The notes under the pieces were generated by a model that was not told the DNA's origin, searched no databases, and saw only the letters and a program-made list of their open reading frames with translations. Of a stretch of DNA of 64,000 nucleotides, positions 52,714 through 63,280 are shown piece by piece. Numbering within the stretch: the stretch's first letter is position 1; every line of letters starts with the position of its first letter. Both the position numbers and the translations under genes were made by a program. The DNA lies in NCBI GenBank assembly GCA_039545355.1, contig BCJJ01000006.1:1-64000 (forward strand), given 5' to 3'. Origin of the DNA: Trichosporon coremiiforme. Taxonomy: Eukaryota > Basidiomycota > Tremellomycetes > Trichosporonales > Trichosporonaceae.

Positions 52714-54804
52714 ACTCGGTGCGAGCCTCTTTGCTGTCCCTCCTGCTTCATGCATGTTCTTCAGAGTGCGGACGACTCCCCGGCAGGCGGAATGCACAGT
52801 GGTAATGTTCTTCGGCCGCTATCACGGTTCCTGATTGGCGGATGGGTGCGCGTCGGCTTATCAGATACGCTTGGCCAAGATGCCGAGCGGCTTGGCAATG
52901 GGCCCTTTCGGTGCACCTTCCATCAACGCTTCGGGCCCGATCACGCCAGAGGTCACCGTTGGCTGCCGCGGTCTCGCTGTCATATGCTGCGTCTCTGCGT
53001 CTCTCCCTTGTCTTGCATCCGTCGGAGTCCGTCGCGCAGCCCACAGCCAGAAGAGGCGCAGGTCTGCAAGCGCCTGTTCCTGGTGCCCAGCATGACTCAG
53101 CCTCAACGTGGGGAATGATGACTCAACATCGCTTGACCTCTTCGGACTGTTCCGAAAGGGTATGGAAGTTGCAGAATTCGTCTCGGTGGTGCATCGGTGC
53201 ATCTACGTCCTCCACCCTCTCACAGTGCGCGGCCGCGTATTCTGGGCTGGCCAGGGCCCGTATATTTTTGTGTAAGTGAGCCGCGGACTCAGAAGCTTCT
53301 GAGCAGTTCTTTTAATGCATCGCTGAACTGTGATGCCCCCTAGTGTTGAAACACAAAGGTTTGCCTTCACCGATGAGGTCCAAGGTAGACAGCAGCTTAA
53401 CGATCTCGTTAGCCCATGGATTCGGTCTGCCGAGCAGCTTGGCTAAAGGGTTGTCCAACCCTGCAAGAGTAGACGCCATGCATGTTTTGCTGGTCAGTAG
53501 TGGGGAGGCGCCTCATTGAATCCAGTGACCGACTGCACTGTAAACTACGGTGGTATTCGGCTGGAGTTGAGTGCAATTCAAAATCCAGTCACCTGAATCG
53601 GTGGATGTCCGAGCCATCGGCCCCATGCTCACCAGGGTCTTTCAGCACGACCCCAAGACTTAAGTACTTGGCGTGAGCTTGCCTACACCGGGTCGTCTGC
53701 TCGTGCTGCAGTAGCGCTCGTTCAGGGTCAAGACCGGAAATGAGAGAATGACCGCCCTGGCCCACGCGACCATTCGGGCTCGTCACTTTATCAGATAAAG
53801 GGCAGGAACGCCGGCGATACCAGGACACCGACGATGCGGTCAACTATTATTCCGGAGTCTCTGGGATGCGGCCCCCCAACAGTCCTGTCGGCCTGCTCGC
53901 TGCGCTTGGACGCCGCCCCGATTTCCACATCGTCGGCCTAGTTGTGTGAGTGTCCCCTTATTGGTCCAATCGATACGACTGACTGACATAGAGACATGGG
54001 TGCCGCTCCCCATCCGGCGTCTGCACCGTGACTTGCCTCGCACTCGATGACTGTGCCGCACATCCCAATCCGGGTATCCGACTGCGGGCCTTACCTCGGC
54101 GCCAACCCTCGTCAGCCGAGGCAGCTGTCCCAGGTCAGCGCTCCGAGCTCACCCGAGCTAACTGACATTCAACGATGACCACGGACATTTCTCTCCATGG
54201 TGAGCACGACCTTGCACACCAGGCATACCCGGGACACTCCCATGCAGTTGGTACACAACGTGGAGCGACTGTCGGCAACTGTTCCGCTCACTGAACAATG
54301 TCACTCTCTCGGTGATCAGCTGCTACCGAAGTGATCAGCACAGCCTCCGAAGGCGATCAGTGCAGCTCACCGTTGCAGACGCCTATGGATGTCCGAGGTG
54401 GGATGGAACGCGCATTGACGGCTCGTGCGGCGACTGCCGACGCCGCCTCGAGCTGGCCGGTTTACCCCGTCGAGCGAGTGGCTGAGCCATACTTCTCAGA
54501 CTCATGCTCGAAACGTGCTGGAGGGCTATCCCGAGTGAGTACTGACAGTCACGAAGGAGAGCGATCAAGTTGTGTGAAGCGAGGTCTTCCAGTTCCGACT
54601 TGGGCAGAGAGGCTCCTACGACCTCGCCCCTCTTCGGCTTGACCCCCCTTCGCTTTACTCTTCCCTTCTTTCCATCGCAGCTTCAGAGCGCTGTATTCTC
54701 ATATGACATACCGCTCTCACCTCACAGTAAGCACGATCCATTTACGCCTGGGCTGCGCCGTCGGCGCCGCGCGCCGAGATTGTGCAGCACACGTTCTCAC
54801 CGTC
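52714..54804. other. Gene-poor spacer
   Basis: No ORF with recognisable family or consistent splicing was found. No further LTR copies were seen. Confidence 0.4.
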
Positions 54805-54876
54805 GGTCTGATCGTATAACGGTTAGTACACAAGATTCTGATTCTTGTAATCTGGGTTCGATTCCCAGTCGGACCT
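54805..54876 (+). tRNA. tRNA-Gln (CTG), no intron
   Basis: Sequence identical to the copies at 27276 and 48525. The 5' flank retains weak similarity (GGCGCCGCGCGCCGAGATTG) to the other tRNA-Gln flanks. Confidence 0.95.
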
Positions 54877-55493
54877 TGTCTTGACGCCTGTTCGTCGTTG
54901 CGAAGAGCAGCGGCCTCGGTGGTTGAGGGACGCTCGGTGCTCGCACCGAGAGGGACCCTTTTGCAGGAGTTTTGGTGAATTTTCGACTACCGTTGACTAA
55001 CGTATCGCCTTCATCGAGAGCGCCTGTAGCTGAACCTTACGGGAGAAGGTCCCCTGCTACCTATGGTCTAGGATGACGCTGGTGTTCCTGCGAAAGAGGA
55101 GGGAGGGGTGGGTATACTAGCGGTTGACGCAGCTCTTGACTTAGTCCCCGGCAACTGACGTTCGTGAGTGTGGCGAGCGCTGCCCCCAGCTCGGGGGACC
55201 ACTGACAGGGCCGCTCGATGCTCTCATTGGGTGAAGAGCCCACGGTGTGAGGTGAAGGTGTTCAGCGAGTTGGCATTTGAAGGAATGACGACGTCGAGAC
55301 GTCGCGGACGTAGAAAGTCGAGGAATAGCGCCCAGCGACTCACAGGGTGTTAGTCCTGAGATGATAGCTGCCTTGACCTGTGAAGCCATCGCCTACGGCT
55401 TGCTTTTCTTCAGAAATGCTTCGTTTTCTGTGAGCAGGGAGGAGTACAAAGCGCGACGCGCGCGACAGGTGTCAGTGAACTGAAGCGTCCAGC

Positions 55494-55572
55494 ACATCTA
55501 TGGTGAAATGGTATCATGCATCGTTGCCACGTGTGATTCGATGCGGTGGGGGTTCGATTCCCCCTGGATGTA
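55494..55572 (+). tRNA. Probable tRNA-Gly (GCC) with a 7-8 nt intron
   Basis: Acceptor ACATCTA pairs with TGGATGT; T arm GGGGG-TTCGATT-CCCCC; anticodon stem CATCG/CGATG. The loop reads TTGCCA then about eight extra bases, so the anticodon is GCC if a tiny intron sits after position 37. An alternative stem (GCATC/GATGC) would give TGC (Ala), but the D arm (TGGTGAAATGGTATCA) is Gly-like. A leading A is unusual for Gly. Confidence 0.75.
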
Positions 55573-57034
55573 TTCCTTTTTCGCTTCTCTACGCTCTGAG
55601 TTGTATGCAGAAAGCATGTTTTTACGGAGAGAAGGCGTCGCGATGTTTGGTGGACGGGAGACGCGGTCGAATGAAAAGCGAAAGTCAGTCGTGGGCGGAA
55701 ACCGTATTTGGTTCCGCCCAGCGACCGTGCCTGGGTCGTGTATGGCTCCTTAGCGAGTGGCGGCCGGGCGGAAGGGTTGTAGAGATGGGGTGCGTTCGAG
55801 GCGCTCGTGCGAGCGCCAGAAACGCCGATGAAGCTGATGGCACGACGTGAGCTATTGTTCTCTTCGACCCCCGAAACATGTCTACGGCTCGCAGCGGTGG
55901 GGTTGGAGCAAATCGCGCCAGGAGCCTGAGCAAAGTTACGATGAACGTGGGATCGAAATTTCCAAGCCAACGATCTGATGGGCTGTCGACGGACGTCGGA
56001 GATATATTAGACATGAGTCATCGGCGTGTATCAGGCATGTTGAAGGCCTCAGTGCCGGCCCAGAAGAACAGGCGAGCGGAAGTGGGAGTCCGCCCAATGC
56101 ACACTTGGCGCTGCTCATCGCTTGGTAGCCATGGGATCTTGCTGGACGCCGGAACGGAGAGAATGGAGAATGGGAAGCAAGGGCGCTCGTCATCGGCACG
56201 GTTCGGTATCTCAGCCTCAACCATATCATGTGGTGGCAGTCAAGCACTTGTGCGGATGGCACCACTCCGATACCAGCATCCTGTGGTGCACACGCACACG
56301 CGTAAGCAGAGTGAGTCGTTGCAGGATGTGTGTTTAGAATGTGTTTCTTGCGAATCCGGTGATGAACACCGGGGATAAGGCTGAGTGATAGCCTCAAGCT
56401 AGCGCCAAGCATCAGCACGCACGCGAGGAACCTGCAGTTGACGTCTTGTGGTCCATGCGTCGCCGAGCGCCGACATTGCAGCACCGGCACGTCCGACGCA
56501 CACCGGAAGGGAACGTGGGCACCGAACATGAGGCGTGGCGTGTGGCGTTTCCCGTTCTGGGGGTCTTTGCTGACTGTTTCGCGTCGCCAGGCGCCGTGTG
56601 TGTGTGCAAAAGACTAGAAGTTCGGTCTCGGATTGCTGAGAGTGATCTTGACCTGCTCATTCGCCACTGCACGAGTGCTTGGTTCGGCGTGTTTGCTGTA
56701 TGCTGTGTGTGCTCCGACGGCTGGTCATGTGTGAGCAGCGAGAACGCATGCGCATCAGCGGGCCTTCGAACGTCCGGCCAAGATACTTCTGCTCGCGACT
56801 GTCAGCTCTTCTTTTCTATCCCCCATCATCTTCCTCTTCTTTCACCTTCACTTCCTCTTCCTCAACTTTCATTGAGTTCGAACTACTTCAACTCTACTCT
56901 CTGCCCCTTCACCCTCTGTCTATACCCGACCTCGACTGTATCCCTACCCGTCTGTTGTCTGTACTTCCACACCGATCCCCGACAAGAAGACAGTTCGCGT
57001 CGATCAAAGCCTCGAACCACGTTCGATCCTCGGC
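55573..57034. other. Spacer and GH16 promoter/leader
   Basis: No supported gene in 55573-56790. The last about 200 bp before the ATG at 57035 are strongly pyrimidine-rich (CTTCCTCTT/CCCCTTCACC), the typical leader of an expressed gene in this genome. Confidence 0.45.
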
Positions 57035-58461
57035 ATGGTCTCCCTCATGCCTATTCTGTGCTCGCTGGGGCTGCTGGTCTCGCTCGGCGCCGCTCACCCC
57101 GCAACTACCTTCGATAAGACCATCACCTCCTGCGACCATCCCGGCTCTCACAGCGCTCTCGGCAAGGTTCGCGGCCACAGCCACTCCAACTCAACCACTT
57201 GGGCCACCACCGACGCTGGCACCGTGACCAACGGCTCGAACCCGCTCGACAAGCGCGGTACCAAGTGGGGCAAGTACGCCTCCTACTCTGGCGACAAGTT
57301 CATGGACGAGAGTCTGTGGGACTACTGGACGCGCGACGATCCGACGCATGGCAAGGTCAAGTGGGTTCCTATTCCGCTCACCGCTAACGGTAGCTACGTC
57401 TCGCTCTCTCGTGCGCGCGAGCTCGAGCTCGTCGGCATCAACCCTGAAGGCCAGTTCATCATGGCCGCCTCGTCGACGTCTGCCTCCGACCGAGGCCGCG
57501 ATTCGCTCCGTATCCACTCCCGCGAGCGATTCAGCAACTACCTCGTGATCCTTGACATTCACCACATGCCTGTGGGGAAAGGTGCGTGGCCTGCCTTCTG
57601 GTCAAACGGAGACGACTCCATCCGCGGCTGGCCGGACTGCGGCGAGATCGACATCCTGGAGGGTGTGCATGACTCGGTGTTGAACCAGTTCACAATCCAC
57701 ACGACGCGCGACGGCTCGTGCCGCCTCCAGCCTAGCAATGATCGGTTCCAGTACACGGGCACCTTCGCCGCACACCAGGAGAACGGCGCCTGCGACGGGA
57801 ACCTCGGGTGCAGTGTGCGCAACGCTGATGAGAAGGGCTGGGGCACGCCCCTCAACGACCACCAGGGCGGGTATTTCGTCGCCGAGTTCAGTCCCCGCGG
57901 CGTTTACCACTGGTTCTACCTCCACCAGGACTGGCCCGAGAGTCTCAAGTCCTGGCCAGATCAGATCGACACGGACGTGTTTGGTGTTCCCCTCGCTGCG
58001 TTCGGTGGCGACGGCTGCGACATCGGCAAGCATTTCACCCCGCAGCAGTTCATCTTCGACATTACGTTCTGCGGGGACTGGCTCGCTAAGGAGTGGGCTG
58101 GAAGTAGCGAGGAGGAGAGGAGGGCCCAGTGCGAGGGGTTCGTCATGGACCGCAACAACGATGCCAAATTTAGGGATACGTACTGGGCCATCAACAGCAT
58201 GGTCGTCTACACTGAGTGCGTCGTCAGTAGCGCCCTCTGGTTGGTGGACGTGGGATGGTGTAACATGCTAACATCAGGGACGGCGACCAGGGCACGTACA
58301 TGGTCGGCGCTCTCGTCGGTGACGGCGGCAGCGGCGCGTCTTCCAGCAGCGCCCACTCGCCCTCGAACAAGGACAAACCCTCTCACAACTCCTCACACCG
58401 CCCTTCCGCCTCCTGCTTCACTCTCGCCCTCACCCTCGCCATCTCGCTCTGCTGCCTCTGA
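57035..58461 (+). CDS. GPI-anchored GH16 beta-glucanase / transglycosylase
   Basis: Exons 57035-58215 and 58278-58461, with a 62-nt intron ending CTAACATCAG; 454 residues. A signal peptide (MPILCSLGLLVSLGAA) leads into a GH16 beta-jelly roll. The catalytic motif is GEIDILEG (E-x-D-x-x-E, nucleophile and acid/base glutamates), preceded by AFWSNGDD. A Ser/His-rich linker and a short hydrophobic end (FTLALTLAISLCCL) give a GPI signal that appears only when the intron is removed. It would cut or remodel beta-1,3/1,6-glucan of the cell wall. Its last 79 bases overlap the end of the Nudix gene on the other strand. Confidence 0.92.
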
Positions 58462-59814
58462 GTCGCCTTCCACTCTATCTCACGTTCCGGCTCCTCTCCC
58501 TCGCTGGCGAGGCGGAGGAGCACCTCCCTTATCGTTTCCGCGAAGGACAGCTGCTCAGCCGCCATGTGTCCGTACTCCGGTTCGGAGGAGTAGGCCACAG
58601 TCGTCGCAGAGATCAGCACGTCGGACGTGAACCCCTTCACCGGACTGTAGCGCGTGCGGAAGCGCTGCCGTCAGCTTCACCTGGATCGCTTTCATAGCAT
58701 GGGATTTTGTAGTACTTCAGTAGAACCTGACTCACATGCATTTTGTACGCGCCCATAGAACCGGTTCGTTCTTCCATTGACTGGAGTTAGCGAGAAGAGC
58801 TCGTTGGATCTTACGTGGAACTCGTCCTCGAGCGGCCACCAGTCGCTCCCCAGCGGTACGAGGTCGGACACGGCGTCCCCGGCGACGGAGCCGCGGTGGA
58901 TCGCGCCGAAAGGGTGGTCGAATATGCATTCAACCTCGTCCGGATTCGGGATCAGGTCGTCGAGGATGCTCGGGTCCGCGATAAACGCGACGACGGCTGG
59001 GGGTTAGCTTGGCTTGTGACTCGACTAAGCTGCGAGGTCGAGGTTTGGGAGAGGGTGAAGAACTCACGCGTCACGATGATGTGGTGTTTCCACATAGCCC
59101 CCACGGGCATGACAGTAACGATTGGCTCAAGGACAGCGACGTTGTACACGTCCGAACTCCGCGGCGGGAGCCCAATCTCTTCGTGTGCTTCTCGACGCTG
59201 GGCGTCAGCTTACTGGCAGTCCGCTAGCTTACCGCAGTGAAGACCGGGGACGGGTCCGTGTCGTCTTGCTTTCCGCCCGGGAGCGCCTGGCATCAGCTAC
59301 GCCAAACGCAGATAGCTTACAGTCTGGCCTGGATTCCGCCTGCGTGTCAGCTCCCAGAACAGCCACCTAAGCTTTCCCCTTCGCGCCGATCACTGCGACG
59401 TGGATGACTCACCTCAGATGCGCAGCTCTCGTCGTCAGGAGCACGCGCAACCCCTCCTCGCCTACTCTCTGATAGAGTGCAATGAGGACTGCCGCCTGTC
59501 GAGCTCTCGGATACCTTGTCGTCAGCTGCACGGCCAATCAAGGTAGCTTACTCATCAGCCTTTGGTCTCGGGCATTTCGCGAATGTGTCGAGCACTTGTC
59601 GGGACTCGACCGGGAGGCTGTCGAGGATGGAGGAGGGAATCGAGCGGAGGTCATAGTCGTAGTCGAAGGAATCGTTTAGGCTGCTCGCGCCTGAGGCGAG
59701 GTTGCTGGGTGGCTGCGACGGACCGGCGAGGATGTGCACGCCTGTTCCGATATGGCTCGGAGTAGAGCGGCCGCTGCTGAGGCTGGCGGCCACGCCGTTC
59801 GGGATCGCGTCCAT
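58383..59814 (-). CDS. Nudix hydrolase, CoA-pyrophosphatase (Pcd1/NUDT7-8) type
   Basis: Eight exons: 59814-59552, 59514-59413, 59339-59321, 59286-59233, 59197-59068, 58996-58815, 58780-58736 and 58664-58383; introns 37, 73, 34, 35, 71, 34 and 71 nt; 358 residues. Exon 3 is only 19 nt. Joined exons read HLRRNPGQTALPGGKQDD then TARREAHEEIGL, the NuCoA/Nudix motif region with the metal-binding REAHEE. Pcd1-type enzymes split CoA and its oxidised forms into phosphopantetheine and ADP, mostly in peroxisomes; the C-terminus (RCEEL) is not a clear PTS1. The motif is spread over exons 3-5, so no single ORF reveals it. Confidence 0.9.
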
Positions 59815-60095
59815 GTTGCGAAAAGTCGAGAGTCTTGGGTGGTCTATGGATTAAATAGGAGCGAGAGGAGAGGCGACTGTGGGAATGGGGCAGCGCTTAG
59901 CTCTACTCGGCGTTGAATGAGGAATGGAGAGATAGCGAGTCGAGAGTCGAACTTTTGTGGGGTTGTCACTTCCCACCGACTGATTGCCGGCGATTGCCGA
60001 GGTGGTGTCCGGCTCGGCCGTGCCAGATAATCCGCCATTGCCATCACCAAGCGACCTTGCTACTGTGTACTGCTGATGCATCTATGCTACGACGT

Positions 60096-62909
60096 CTATG
60101 CGTACTCGATCTTGTCCGCGACCTGCTCGAGGACTTCTCTCGTGCTCTTGCCAACGTTCTTCATGTTCTTGGTCGTCGCCTGCCAGACGGGGCCGTGGTG
60201 CGGCTGCGCGGCGTCCGCCTTCTTGCGCACCTCCTCGATACGCTGCGGCTCGCCGTGCTGCTTCTCAAACTTGAGCCACCAGCCATACGCATCGCCCCAG
60301 TCGGGATCCGCCGTGATCGCGTTCTGCATCCACTGCCGCGTCTTCTCGATCTTGCGCTCGGCCCAGAACAGACGCGCGACGGCCATGATCACGGCCGGGT
60401 GCTCGCCCGCCTTCTTCAGCGCATCCACCGAGCGGCCCTTGCGCTGCTGCGGGTTCTCCATGAAGATCGCCATGGCCCAGAGCAGCGGCGAGGAGGGGCA
60501 CTCCTGCATCGCTCGAGAGAGGAGGGCCTTTGCCTGCTGCGTTGAGCCGGCGCGCTCCTCGATCTTGACCGTTTCCGTCCACAGAATGTCGTTCTTCGGG
60601 TTGTGCTGACGTGCCTTCTCCAGCAGCGAGCGCGCCTTGATGACGACGCCAGCCTTCTCCTCCAGTCGGGCGGAAAGGATCCACAACGGCACACTCTTGG
60701 GGCACGCGCGGCATCCCTGAGCGTACGCCTTGCGCGCGCCGGCGACATCGCCCTTCTCCTCGAGGACCTGGCCGCGGATCATGTGCAGCTTGTCGAAGGA
60801 CGGGAAGCGGCCAATGGCCTCGTCGAGCGTCTTGAGGGCGTCGTCGAGCTTGCCGAGCTGGCGCTCAAGGACCGCGCTCTTCATCCACACGCGCTCAGTG
60901 TCGGCTTGTCCGCGCGCCTTCTGCAAGATCTGCTGCGCGGCCTCGACCTCGTTCGTCTCCGCTGCGATCTTGGCAGCAGCGAGGAAGATAGACTCGGAAT
61001 CCTCGTTCTGCTCGAACGCGCGGGAAAGGACCTGCTGCGCGCCGACGACGTCGCCGCCGACCCACTTCTCCTTCGCCGCCATGAGCCACAGCACCTCGGC
61101 GTGCGGGCAGTGCTCGGCGCCCTGCGCCAGGATGTCCTGCACTGCCTCTGGCGTGCCGTGCGCCTTCTCGAACTCGGCCGCTTTGCGCCACACACTCGGC
61201 GAGTCGGGGAAGGACTCGATGAGCACGACGAACACAGCGCGAGCGACCTCGTAGAATCCGCCCAGGGCCGCACGCTCCGCGTCCTCGAGCCAGACCGTCC
61301 GCCGGTCCTCCTCCTCGGTGTCCAGGTGGATCGTCGCCTTCACGATCGCCTGCGCCGTCAAAGGGCTGCCATCGCGTTCGCACGCTTCGGCTTCTTGCAG
61401 CCATTGCTCACGCGTCAGCACCGCCTGATGCTTCGTGAGGCTGCCGACGGCGAGCTTGATGAGACGGTCGACCTGCGCCGCGAGCTTCTTGCGCGCCGCC
61501 GCGTCCTCCTCCGCGCTAGCGTCCTTGCTGACGGCGCTCGGAGACTGCTCCGCCAACCGGCCGGCCGCGATCCAGATCTCGTGGCTCGTCGGAATCTTCT
61601 GCCGCGCGCTGTTCAGCACCTGCTTCGCCTTGTCTGGCGTCTCGAGACGCGCAAGCGTGAGCCACAGCTCGATGCTGGTCGGGATAACTTCAACGGCGCG
61701 TGTGAGCAGGATACGCGCGTCCTCTGGGTCGTCCTCGAGGTTGACGACCTCCTTCCACAGCCTGACCGAATTGGGAATAAACTCGAGCGCCTTGCGGAGC
61801 ACGCGGCGCTTCGCGTTCGGATCGGCCTCGAGGCTGGCCGCCTTCAGCCAGATCTTGACGGACTGGGGGACGTTCTCAACAGCGCGGGCGAGGATGCGCT
61901 TGGCGTTCTCGGGCGTGTTGAGCTCGGCGGCGTGGAACCACACGTCCTCGGAGCGCGGGCACTTCTCGCATCCCTCTGCGATGATCTTGCGCGCGGCAAC
62001 CATCTTCTTCGCGTGCACCTCGAGCGACGCGGCAGCGATCCAGCCCGGGGCGTGCTTCGGGTTACTCTGAATCAGATTCTGTAGCAGCTGGCGCGCCTGT
62101 TTGATGTCGCCGATCTGCGCGTCCGTCTGCAACACCTGCGAGTTGAGGGCCGTCATGTATCCGCGCGGGTCAACCGAGGTGCTTGATCCATTAGCCGCAT
62201 CGCCACTCGCCTGGTCCAGCTTCAGCGACAGGACACGGTCACGCGCCGTTCCCATCGCCACAAAGTCGGTCATCGTGCCGTCGCCGCCCTCGGGTCCGTC
62301 GTCGATTTCGCCCATGAGCTGTGTGCTGGCCGCAGCGCCGGCGAGCACAGAGTCGGAGACCGCATAAAGTTTGCCGTTCTGGTTCTCCTCGAGTCGGGGA
62401 TTGTGTTTCCGCCTCTTGCCTGTCATGTTGCCTGCTTCGGGGATCGCCTCCCAGTCCTCATCCTTGAGTACGCTGAGCCCACGCTTCAGATCCGCAAACT
62501 GCGTCTGGATCTTGGGATTGTTCGCGCGTTCCCGTGCGGCAGCCTCCGCCTCAGCAGCCTCGCGCTGCGTCTTCCTCCTCTCGTCCATGCGCGCGTCGAC
62601 CGCGTCCCAGATCCGGTCCGCCTCCTCGTCGTCCGCCTCGTACACCGTTCCAGCGAAGAGGTTGCGCTCGTTCTCGGGATCCTGGAACTGCTCTGGGTCC
62701 GGAATCTCTTCACCGCGCTTCGCCATCGCCTCCTGGATGGTTTCGGCGGAGGGGCCCTCGCGTGCAGGACCAATGTCGGACCGCGTCGTGAAGCCGCTCG
62801 CGCCACGTCCGAGACCAGCGACATACGACGCCGGAGCCTGCATGTTCAGGAAGGCATAGCGGTGCTCCTTCGGGATCGACCGCACTGTGCCGATGTGGTT
62901 GCCCGACAT
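60096..62909 (-). CDS. PRP6: Pre-mRNA splicing factor Prp6/PRPF6 (U4/U6.U5 tri-snRNP)
   Basis: A single exon of 937 residues. The N-terminal PRP1/PRP6 domain is plain (AGLGRGASGFTTRSDIGPA, then an acidic region with EADRIWDAVDARMDERR). It is followed by a long array of HAT/TPR repeats from about residue 260 to the end, with repeated W-x-x-A-A-x-L-E units (APGWIAAASLE, SVKIWLKAASLE, SIELWLTLARLE). The protein bridges U5 and U4/U6 snRNPs in the nucleus. Length agrees with other Prp6 proteins. It is a conserved core gene and marks the end of the accessory subtelomere. Confidence 0.97.
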   Translation of the reverse strand: MSGNHIGTVRSIPKEHRYAFLNMQAPASYVAGLGRGASGFTTRSDIGPAREGPSAETIQEAMAKRGEEIPDPEQFQDPENERNLFAGTVYEADDEEADRIWDAVDARMDERRKTQREAAEAEAAARERANNPKIQTQFADLKRGLSVLKDEDWEAIPEAGNMTGKRRKHNPRLEENQNGKLYAVSDSVLAGAAASTQLMGEIDDGPEGGDGTMTDFVAMGTARDRVLSLKLDQASGDAANGSSTSVDPRGYMTALNSQVLQTDAQIGDIKQARQLLQNLIQSNPKHAPGWIAAASLEVHAKKMVAARKIIAEGCEKCPRSEDVWFHAAELNTPENAKRILARAVENVPQSVKIWLKAASLEADPNAKRRVLRKALEFIPNSVRLWKEVVNLEDDPEDARILLTRAVEVIPTSIELWLTLARLETPDKAKQVLNSARQKIPTSHEIWIAAGRLAEQSPSAVSKDASAEEDAAARKKLAAQVDRLIKLAVGSLTKHQAVLTREQWLQEAEACERDGSPLTAQAIVKATIHLDTEEEDRRTVWLEDAERAALGGFYEVARAVFVVLIESFPDSPSVWRKAAEFEKAHGTPEAVQDILAQGAEHCPHAEVLWLMAAKEKWVGGDVVGAQQVLSRAFEQNEDSESIFLAAAKIAAETNEVEAAQQILQKARGQADTERVWMKSAVLERQLGKLDDALKTLDEAIGRFPSFDKLHMIRGQVLEEKGDVAGARKAYAQGCRACPKSVPLWILSARLEEKAGVVIKARSLLEKARQHNPKNDILWTETVKIEERAGSTQQAKALLSRAMQECPSSPLLWAMAIFMENPQQRKGRSVDALKKAGEHPAVIMAVARLFWAERKIEKTRQWMQNAITADPDWGDAYGWWLKFEKQHGEPQRIEEVRKKADAAQPHHGPVWQATTKNMKNVGKSTREVLEQVADKIEYA

Positions 62910-63280
62910 AGTGAAGCGTCGGCTGTGCCGTCAAAGGTTGTATCCGAGAGTAAGTTGGGGGCCGGTTTCGGTTTCGGTGTCGCTGGGGTTGGGTGGCGGC
63001 TTTTCGTCGTTCTTCGCTTGCTTTTACGTCGGATGCCCGTCGCTGGGCTCGAAATGGGAAAGAGTCTAGGATCAACAACAAGCAAAGGAGCATCGATCGC
63101 TGATGTCTGGTCGAATTCAAGATCGGTTGGTGGCAAAGTGGGGGTCGAATAAGCCACACCACGTGAGATATTTCGCCACTGTCATGTCCACCCAGACCCA
63201 GCCTCCACCGCAGACGCTCGAGTCACTTCGGCCGGCTGACCAAGCAGTCTCTACCACACTCTCCATCACCAGCAACGACA
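62910..63280. promoter_or_regulatory. Divergent promoter between PRP6 and the CFD1-like gene
   Basis: A 371-bp spacer separates the two divergently transcribed core genes. No TATA box was seen, as usual for housekeeping pairs. Confidence 0.6.

Noticed and set aside
51742..53118. 458-codon plus-strand ORF
   Set aside because: Runs antisense through the BIM1-like gene and its promoter; composition is a shadow and no motif is seen.
54920..54960. Hairpin GGTGCTCGCACC as a terminator or small RNA
   Set aside because: Isolated short palindrome about 50 bp after a tRNA gene with no other supporting signal.
60603..62084. 493-codon plus-strand ORF
   Set aside because: Antisense of PRP6; Leu/Arg-rich shadow.
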